Of a stretch of 64,000 bases of DNA, positions 59,801 to 64,000 are shown piece by piece. The notes below the pieces were generated by a model. The model worked only from the letters and a program-made list of their open reading frames with translations, had not been told where the DNA came from and ran no database searches. Position 1 is the stretch's first letter, and each line of letters opens with the position of its first letter. A program made the position numbers and the translations under genes. Source of the DNA: Antedon mediterranea (taxonomy: Eukaryota; Echinodermata; Crinoidea; Comatulida; Antedonidae); contig NC_092671.1 in the NCBI RefSeq assembly GCF_964355755.1, forward strand, positions 20,612,001 through 20,676,000, written 5' to 3'.

Positions 59801-62784
59801 AGGCCTTGTCTGGATATCCACCAAGATTTCTTATCCAATTCTTTTGCACTAGCAACACTTTTAGAAATGATTGCTTGTAACTCTGCAACAATTTCACTAA
59901 GCAGTTTACTATCATCATCATTCTACAAATGTCAGATTTGTACTGATAAGTAAATATTTTTTAACATGCAAAGCTACTTTACAACGCAGTTATTATCCTG
60001 CTGCTTCCTTGGGCTCGAATCGAACCCTAGCCAGGCTGGGAGGTTGTGGGTTCGACACACTCCCAAGAAAATAATTTTGCAAGAGTATAGTGAACATTTT
60101 TAATAACTCTCTGATGCAAAGCTACACAACAGAATAAACATGATTATCATCTGTTTAAATCTAATCGTCTTGGCACAAAATTAATTCGCACAAATTAAAA
60201 TTAAAAAAAAATATCTTGTTTGTTCAGCCTCCCAGAAAGAAGTAATGTATTCAAAACAAGATTGGCGATGTCAAACAGAAAACTTGTTCCAATTCTTTAG
60301 TCTAACCTGCTTCCATAACAATAATTTTATAAGAAAATTAGTACTGCAAATGTACTTACTTTAACTGGAATTTTAAGCACTAACGGATCAAAACCATTGA
60401 CAAGTCTTGATACTAGCAAACAATCCACATCATTAAGTTTGGATTTGGTGTCATCTACACCAAGACCAACAGCTGCCATTGTAACTACTGTCCATCCTAA
60501 AGAAATGTCATAGTTAATGTGTTTATGGATTAGCCATGGCAAAATATAATTATTTTATCTTCCACAACCCTTTTCTAAAAGAAACCACTTCCAGTAGTAT
60601 ACTCCTAACCATGTCAATATGGTTTCCTATCTGCAGGCAACATGACAGTATTAGCCAAACCATCTGGCAACCTAGTACTATTACAGTACAAGGAAGACTC
60701 TGAATCAAGTTTTTCTAGAAAACATCAGAAGTTGTTATAGAACTGGGCATTAACCATAGATGCATAGACGGCTTTGCATATTTTGTACACAAAGAATGTA
60801 ATAACTAAAGTCATGCATTGCACAAGAAAAATGGGAAAACCAACTTTATAATTGTTTAATAGACTGGAATCTTTGTTGGAAAAACAAAGTTAAGTGTTTG
60901 TACACATAAAAAGGGTTGCCTTTTAAAATTTTAAGTTGCTACATAATATTTTAACAACTACGTGTAAGCTTAAATTATGGAATTTGTCCAACTGCAATTA
61001 TTGTGAATATTGTAATGAGGAGCAAATGAGAAGCATATGTTATTTACATGCAGAGTACAAAATTGCTGGGTAAAATGTTGCACCATGTTGGAAACATGTT
61101 TTGCATTTAGTCAGGAAATTACATGGGAGAAATTTGTACTTGGAAAATATGATGTCAAGTGAATTAAATATTTTCCATTTTAACCTTTTGTATTATAAAA
61201 TTAAAGGCAGTCATAAACATTTTAGGCAAATTGCCGAAGATAACCCATAAACCTCAAAAGGTGGCAATCCTGTTCACAAGACAAACATATATACAAGATT
61301 CTCTACATAAACAAAGACTTAATACAAGTCTTTGGGAGTAGAGTTGCAAATTGTCATTAGAAAAAAATCCTGACATATGACAGGACTTGAACCCAGGACC
61401 CTTGGATTTGTAGCCAAGCATCATAACCACCAAGCCACAACTCCACTCTGAATAAAATAGAGGGAAAAGATGATTTTGTTGTTGTTTTTGTTTTCTTACT
61501 ATTGTATTTAAAAATTCAATAGTGGGAGAGTTGATAATTATTATTATTAATTGAAAGTTAAATGTCAGTTGTATTTGCATTATACTATTACATTAAAATC
61601 AAGTGCAATGCATTGTAAATTAACATTTTTACTGATGAGGAAATAAAAGTGGGTTGAACCTACATAACACAAAAAAAAACGCAACATGCACATACATTAA
61701 AATTGAGCGCAAAAAGTTGATGTGGCCTGATGCATAGGTGTAGTGCTGAATTGTGCCTACTATTTTTCATAGAATAATACAGTATATACAGTGTAGCATA
61801 TAGGTGAAATTACAGACCCACAATTTTTTGGTATGATGACGTTATCAAAATCAAACATGAAGATGACGATTTCGGAAGATAATGATTAGAGCAAAAAGAT
61901 ATAAGATTTGGAAGAAAATTGGACACTTAGCGCGGGGACATGCTCTTTCAAATTTGATAAAAAACTTTAAAAAAAAACTTATTAAAGTCAGAGAAGATTG
62001 GGCACAGATAAGCGAGACGCGCTCTGTTGAATGTCATTATGATGATAGAGAAAAAATTGTTTTAATTCAGATGACGCCATACAAATGTGTACATGAATTC
62101 ATATCTACAACCCAGTAGGAGCAAGGCCATTTATAAGTCATTGTTAAAATTTTGTAGATGATGCATTGTTGTACTTAAAACCAGTGAAGTTGAGTAAAAA
62201 GAGGAGCGACATGTTTATGTTTCCTAAGGTTATACACCAGCCTAGCTTACCCTCTGGAAGTTGCTGAGTGATTTTCAAAACACTGTTGTCCTGCTGGTTT
62301 AGTTGCAAGATTTGTTTTTCAATCATTAGTTTGTTAATTTCTTCATTGTTAGGTATGTCATGGTCAGTTTTTAACTTTCTGGAAAGAAAATCATCATAAT
62401 AATTAAAATAAATTCATTTTAACCGTCAATAACTAATTATCTAACTCAACTTACTTAGTAAACAGGGTTGAAATCAGTACAGAACGTATGAACCAACTTT
62501 ATATACCATCGAGTAACAATTTACGCGATTTAATGAATTTTGAATATATATAGTTAAAGTGTTAGTGTAGAAAATAACTTACCTATGCAGTCTGGTTAAG
62601 CTTAAAAGCTTCTGATGTCTCAATGTGTTAGCCATGCTCTTATTGAGATAAAACGCAAACTTCTGAGGATCAACATCTCCATGACACATGGCCAATAACT
62701 GACATACTTGGTTGAATATGGGGATAGGAGCCTTGTGTTTGATTAAGTTATAGGCCTGGTTGAGAGTGTCTTTTATCACTGAAA
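44624..62784 (-). CDS. ESPL1: Separase, C-terminal part (ten exons)
   Basis: Separase is the caspase-like (clan CD) cysteine protease that cleaves the cohesin kleisin subunit at anaphase; securin and Cdk1-cyclin B normally restrain it. About 542 codons are visible. Minus-strand exons: 62784-62583, 62378-62251, 60496-60360, 59922-59785, 59630-59469, 59111-58923, 58503-58286, 55221-55138, 45097-44933, 44828-44624. Every junction is GT-AG and every split codon closes in phase. Family motifs in order: [23 protein letters not shown] (before it), [70 protein letters not shown] and the end [14 protein letters not shown]. The catalytic His codon is 45087-45085 and the catalytic Cys codon 45009-45007, 26 codons apart, the same spacing as human H2003/C2029. 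The large N-terminal helical-repeat region is not in the window. I see no disabling mutation, so this is probably an active gene. Confidence 0.95.
44933..45097 (-). CDS. ESPL1: Separase exon with catalytic His and Cys
   Basis: Begins by completing the Ile codon, then [36 protein letters not shown] and MALNYLVAG. His of GHGSG (45087-45085) and Cys of MGCSSG (45009-45007) form the catalytic dyad. The acceptor has a weak pyrimidine tract (TTTCATGTAAG). Confidence 0.97.
45216..45362 (+). mobile_element. Truncated hammerhead-family fragment in the separase intron
   Basis: Matches 39872-40022 from CTGCCCGAAAGCTCTGCTAA through TTTTCTGGCTGTTTTA to TTTGCCTTTGGATTTATATA. The 5' part with CTGATGA is missing. 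The 3' boundary is the same as in the other copies, a sign of 5'-truncated retrotransposition. Confidence 0.75.
45991..46857. mobile_element. 867-bp foldback element with arms of about 300 bp
   Basis: Ends TATATCAAGGGTAAT and ATTACCCTTGATATA. Arms share TTTTTAATGGTTAGA, CACTAAAGGGGGTTTATTT, CACACAATTACAGT, TAAAGAAATGGCAA, TTGATTTTA..ACCA and AAATATTTTCAGTGATT in inverse order. Located in the large separase intron. No ORF. Confidence 0.8.
46858..48190. other. Intronic DNA with a minisatellite
   Basis: A (GTTATTGGTTGAATAAT)n run of about four 18-19-bp units at 47463-47527, a doubled GGTAAGGAAAAACC at 47099-47126, and a CTAGAAAACTAAGATATC motif at 46903-46920 recurring at 50600. GTGTAAATGG/GTGTAAAAAGGG words near 47985-48095 hint at another decayed MITE. 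Confidence 0.45.
48196..48762. mobile_element. 567-bp MITE, TACCC(C)TTTCACACC ends, TTA target duplication
   Basis: Inverted ends TACCCTTTCACACCAAAA and TTTTGGTGTGAAAGGGGTA, with TTA on both sides (48193-48195 and 48763-48765). Internal GGTGTGAAAGG copies at about 48256, 48356 and 48661, and CTCCGGAG/CCCCGGAG palindromes. TTA target and end style fit PIF/Harbinger. Inserted in the separase intron. Confidence 0.8.
49170..49195. repeat. (ATTT)n microsatellite
   Basis: Run of TTTA/ATTT units at about 49177-49196; may mark a lost LINE 3' end. The surrounding 48770-49915 region shows no gene. Confidence 0.6.
49925..50150 (+). mobile_element. SINE/LINE-end-like repeat, copy 1
   Basis: ATGGTTCTGG, GGATAAGGACTATAAACCGT, AGCTCATGTGCACTTTAAAG, AACCTAGTACATCTTTCGAG and GGTTACCCTGGTGTA, ending GGCCAGTATAAA. 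A second copy at 58668-58822 fixes the shared extent. Confidence 0.7.
51513..51556 (-). ncRNA. Hammerhead ribozyme, left arm (minus strand)
   Basis: Inverse of the right-arm motif: GCAC/GTGC helix I, CTGAAGA, TGAGT/ACTCA helix II, GAAA, ACA/TGT helix III, GTA cleavage triplet. Predicted cut lies next to the GTGC strand at 51516/51517. Confidence 0.8.
51994..52037 (+). ncRNA. Hammerhead ribozyme, right arm (plus strand)
   Basis: Helix I GCAC (51994-51997) pairs with GTGC (52034-52037). Core CTGAAGA (51998-52004). Helix II TGAGT/ACTCA with a TCAT loop and a flanking U-U. GAAA (52021-52024). Helix III ACA/TGT with a GCC loop. GTA triplet, so the predicted cut is 52033/52034. All invariant bases present. 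Confidence 0.82.
52171..52322 (+). mobile_element. Truncated hammerhead-family fragment, second intronic copy
   Basis: Begins AAGGGCTAGTGTTGCCCGAA (just past CTGATGA) and ends TTTAGATTTATAAATAAAT. Same 3' boundary and orientation as 39844-40022 and 45216-45362. Confidence 0.75.
52323..55137. other. Rest of the large separase intron
   Basis: AT-rich. The block 53800-54240 is GC-richer (GTCGCCGTGTCCATGTCC, GAACGAGATGAGACGC) and ends in CTTAAGATATCGTGTCAG, but no exon or RNA is recognisable. Confidence 0.4.
55138..55221 (-). CDS. ESPL1: Separase exon (84 bp)
   Basis: Short exon reading [20 protein letters not shown] and ending GLTEHDLF with two bases of an Ile codon. W.G..GR.P and the HDLF strand just before the catalytic His are conserved. 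A 3.06 kb intron precedes it and a 10.0 kb intron follows it. Confidence 0.95.
55222..56580. other. Separase intron (first part); possible SINE head at 55629-55705
   Basis: TGGATAGCTCAGCGAG (A-box-like) and AAGTTTGAATCTGG (B-box-like) about 55 bp apart suggest a decayed tRNA-derived SINE. Remaining sequence is AT-rich with short ORFs. Confidence 0.35.
56588..57406. mobile_element. 819-bp MITE, CGCCCGTATTCTTAAACCG ends, TAA target duplication
   Basis: About 50-bp inverted ends (CGCCCGTATTCTTAAACCG, then GTCGTAGTT.GAGCT) with TAA on both sides (56585-56587 and 57407-57409). Repeated ATTTAGTCG words near the right end. TWA target again suggests PIF/Harbinger. In a separase intron. Confidence 0.82.
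57410..58285. other. Separase intron, no gene
   Basis: AT-rich with CTACTACTACTA (57602) and CCACCACCACC (57660) short repeats. Nothing else recognisable. Confidence 0.4.
58286..58503 (-). CDS. ESPL1: Separase exon
   Basis: Begins [17 protein letters not shown], then CRIPSLDFL, and ends [19 protein letters not shown] with [15 protein letters not shown] and YVLNP..DL..T are the standard separase blocks upstream of the catalytic His. The donor is GTAAGT. Confidence 0.95.
58556..58604. repeat. (ATT/ATA)n microsatellite
   Basis: Run of TATTATTATAATTATAATTA type units in a separase intron. Confidence 0.7.
58668..58822 (+). mobile_element. SINE/LINE-end-like repeat, copy 2
   Basis: Same words as 49925-50150 (AGCTCATGTGCACTTTAAAG, ACATCTTTCGCGACGAGTAG), internally shorter, ending CCCAGTATAAATAAATAA. 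Lies in a 419-bp separase intron, antisense to the gene, and makes up over a third of it. Confidence 0.7.
58923..59111 (-). CDS. ESPL1: Separase exon
   Basis: Begins [14 protein letters not shown] and ends [13 protein letters not shown], 63 codons. The VILVLDK strand joins HLQQLPWEN in the next exon to form the conserved LDK-LPWE core strand of the protease domain. Confidence 0.92.
59469..59630 (-). CDS. ESPL1: Separase exon
   Basis: Begins [16 protein letters not shown] and ends [10 protein letters not shown]; 54 codons, phase 0 at both ends. The LL.CWKG stretch matches the separase segment just after the WW motif. Confidence 0.9.
59785..59922 (-). CDS. ESPL1: Separase exon
   Basis: Begins [20 protein letters not shown] and ends [16 protein letters not shown]. 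The WW..R..LD.RM signature is a separase hallmark. The exon is 46 whole codons between phase-0 introns, with acceptor TTTGTAG and donor GTAACT. Confidence 0.92.
60360..60496 (-). CDS. ESPL1: Separase exon
   Basis: Reads [15 protein letters not shown], then [20 protein letters not shown]. The acceptor is TTTCTTTAG and the donor is GTAAGT directly after an AAA codon. This is the beta-strand-rich start of the conserved C-terminal region. Confidence 0.9.
60497..62250. other. 1.75 kb separase intron with a SINE and an unidentified ORF
   Basis: Contains the SINE at 61250-61450 and a 78-codon plus-strand ORF (61882-62118, basic start [20 protein letters not shown]) of unknown nature, possibly a transposon fragment. 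Confidence 0.5.
61250..61450 (-). mobile_element. tRNA-derived SINE in the separase intron
   Basis: Minus strand: GGAGTTGTGGCTTGGTGGTT (A box), CTTGG...CCAAG arm, GTCCTGGGTTCAAGTCCTG (B box), then a body with AAGACTTGTATTAAGTC and a tail near 61250. Sense with respect to separase. Confidence 0.65.
62251..62378 (-). CDS. ESPL1: Separase exon
   Basis: The first base completes the Arg codon from the previous exon; it then reads [20 protein letters not shown] and ends QLPEG, with one base of the Gly codon before the GTAAGC donor. Phase matches on both sides. The LPEGWTV junction formed with the next exon is characteristic of the segment that precedes the protease domain. Confidence 0.88.
62459..62555. 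repeat. Dispersed repeat making up half of a 204-bp separase intron
   Basis: Shares AAACAGGGTT, AAATCAG, ACCAACTTTATATACCAT, GAGTAA and GCGATTTA with 4630-4730. Confidence 0.65.
62583..62784 (-). CDS. ESPL1: Separase exon (first one visible)
   Basis: Encodes [20 protein letters not shown] and onward to SLTRLH, ending two bases into an Arg codon before a GTAAGT donor. The acceptor is TTTTCAG at 62785-62786; a second AG six bases further in (exon start 62778) keeps the same phase. The sequence is helical-domain-like and less conserved, so the assignment rests on frame continuity with the next exon. Confidence 0.75.
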
Positions 62785-62979
62785 CTGAAAATAATATGAT
62801 ATTAGGTTTTGATCAACTAAGATGTAATTGCACTGCATACCTAGTACATACAGATACAGAACATCTTATTGTCAAAATAACAAACAATATGAAATTTGAA
62901 TAATTTCTTGTAACAAAGGAAATTGATGCAAGCAATTCAATATACTGTATGGACTAAGCTGACAAATTATGTGGATATA

Positions 62980-63374
62980 CTTTCTCAAAGTGACACGTAT
63001 GTAACCGTTGACCTCTAGATTATTGCAACAGATGATACATCGGTGAGACAGGACGGAAATTGGGCACTCGACTAAAAGAACACGAAAGGACGTTGATTTG
63101 GTATTGGAGCAAACGTACACTCGATCGCAACGCAAACAATCAGAAATTACTGACCATGCGGCGCAGACAAATCACGCTATTGATTGGGATAATTTGAAAG
63201 TAGTGGAATTGGTCAGATTAAGATGCTGTGTTAAGGAATCCATCTGGATCAGGAAGAACCCCAATTTAAATAGAGATGAGGGTGGGTACAAACTCAGTCA
63301 AGTGTAGACCAATGTGTTGACCCCATCATCTAGAGGTCAATGGTGACATAACGTGTCACTACACTTTGAGAAAG
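62980..63374 (+). pseudogene. Penelope-like element 3' fragment (GIY-YIG) between inverted repeats
   Basis: Plus frame from 63036: YIGETGRKLGTRLKEHERTL, then after a frameshift near 63100 ITDHAAQTNHAIDWDNLKVV, CCVKESIWIRKN (catalytic Glu helix) and LNRDEGGYKLSQV with a stop at 63307. This is the endonuclease end of a Penelope-like element, different from the one at 40 kb. The flanks CTTTCTCAAAGTGACACG (62980) and CGTGTCACTACACTTTGAGAAAG (63352) are inverted copies, about 40-46 bp each, suggesting an inverted partial duplication. Confidence 0.8.
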
Positions 63375-64000
63375 CCAACTGATAGTAGGCGAAACGTCAG
63401 GTAAACAATTGTTATTTACTATTATAACCTACGGTTGAGATATAATTAACTATTACATTTTATTGGTAAATAACTTCATTAGAAAAAACAAATATCCTAG
63501 CCTAGGCCATCTGAATGAAATTACATGAACTTAATTCAATGTTGTATTTCATCTTTCACCTCATACAATTATTTGTACCATTCCACTCATAAACTTTCAT
63601 TATTTGTATTAATATTAACTATTTATTGAAGGAAAACATCTGTAACTGTAGAGATTTAGAAATATAAGGAATATTTAAAATGTATTGTCCCCCTGAAAAA
63701 ATAATTCGTAACACATTTTTTGTTGAATATGCCATTATAATGTAACATAATAGTTATACACATTGACCAAAAATTAGATCGAAAGAAAATGTATTTACCT
63801 GAAAGAACTGGAATTTAAAGCCAAAAAATGGTGAAATTGGCTGCCAGCTAAGTGAAAACATCATTTTTTTCCGGTTTTTTTCTACGGAAGTGATTAACTG
63901 TATTAAAACTACAAAATAGCATATTCAAAGTCTGATTGAATTAATCTTAATTTTTTATGTTTTTGGGGGACAATACATCTTAAAATTTACTGTACTAAAC
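63375..64000. other. No gene recognised
   Basis: AT-rich, upstream of the first visible separase exon. AGTTCTTTCAG followed by GTAAAT at about 63794 (minus strand) could be a splice donor, but no separase-like exon precedes it. GGGACAATACATCTT near the end also occurs at 21955. Confidence 0.4.

Noticed and set aside
61882-62118. 78-codon ORF as a nested gene in a separase intron
   Set aside because: No identifiable domain and low-complexity basic start; kept only as a possible transposon fragment.
63375-63410. CTGATAGTAGGCGAAACGTC resembles a hammerhead core
   Set aside because: The core reads CTGATAG instead of CTGANGA, and no helix II can form between it and GAAA.
63794-63860. An additional upstream separase exon ending before GTAAAT
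   Set aside because: A short open frame exists on the minus strand, but it shows no separase-like sequence and no convincing acceptor.

Overview
Animal nuclear DNA, AT-rich and dominated by mobile elements. It has no operons, ribosome-binding sites or prokaryotic features. The one host gene I recognise is the 3' part of a separase gene (ESPL1), read on the minus strand from about 62.8 kb down to 44.6 kb. It has ten spliced exons, all introns are GT-AG, and all codon phases match. Abundant GGCCTA/CCTAGG words, CR1/L2-type and other LINEs, Penelope-like elements (PLEs), tRNA-derived SINEs and many MITEs suggest a marine invertebrate, possibly an echinoderm or another deuterostome. That taxon is a guess.

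Layout. 0-0.8 kb: composite MITE. 0.85-5.7 kb: a 4.9 kb unit with terminal inverted repeats and a repeated GTGTCTC/GTTAC motif. 8.1-9.3 kb: satellite array with a unit of about 225 bp. 10-12 kb: tandem array with a unit of about 625 bp. 12.4-12.95 kb: 91-bp repeats split by a MITE. 13.2-16.7 kb: two DNA-transposon-like units. 17.9-36.4 kb: LINE graveyard with at least six reverse-transcriptase (RT) fragments, a solo LTR, SINEs and MITEs. 36.8-37.9 kb: duplicated tRNA-Val(AAC)-like genes. 39.6-44.1 kb: a Penelope-like GIY-YIG retroelement relic on the minus strand, split by a 3 kb foldback transposon and flanked by hammerhead ribozymes. 44.6-62.8 kb: separase. Its 10 kb intron holds a foldback element, a Harbinger-like MITE, hammerhead-family fragments and an inverted-repeat element with a hammerhead in each arm. 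63.0-63.4 kb: a second Penelope-like GIY-YIG fragment between inverted repeats.

The most interesting content is a group of hammerhead ribozyme motifs found by reading core and helices by eye. Four are complete by sequence: 39716-39760 (+), 40059-40101 (-), 51513-51556 (-) and 51994-52037 (+). A fifth, at 39849-39887 (+), has a minimal helix III. They lie in or beside Penelope-like DNA, where hammerheads are known. The dual-ribozyme foldback element and the 277-bp ribozyme-bearing insertion with a 46-bp target duplication look unusual.

Three insertions can be dated relative to their hosts. Removing the 3 kb foldback restores the Penelope-like reading frame. Removing the solo LTR restores the LINE reading frame. 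The MITE at 12.55 kb sits at a TA inside a tandem-repeat unit. Limits: no alignment, folding or database search was run, so family names below superfamily level are tentative and repeat boundaries were judged by eye.
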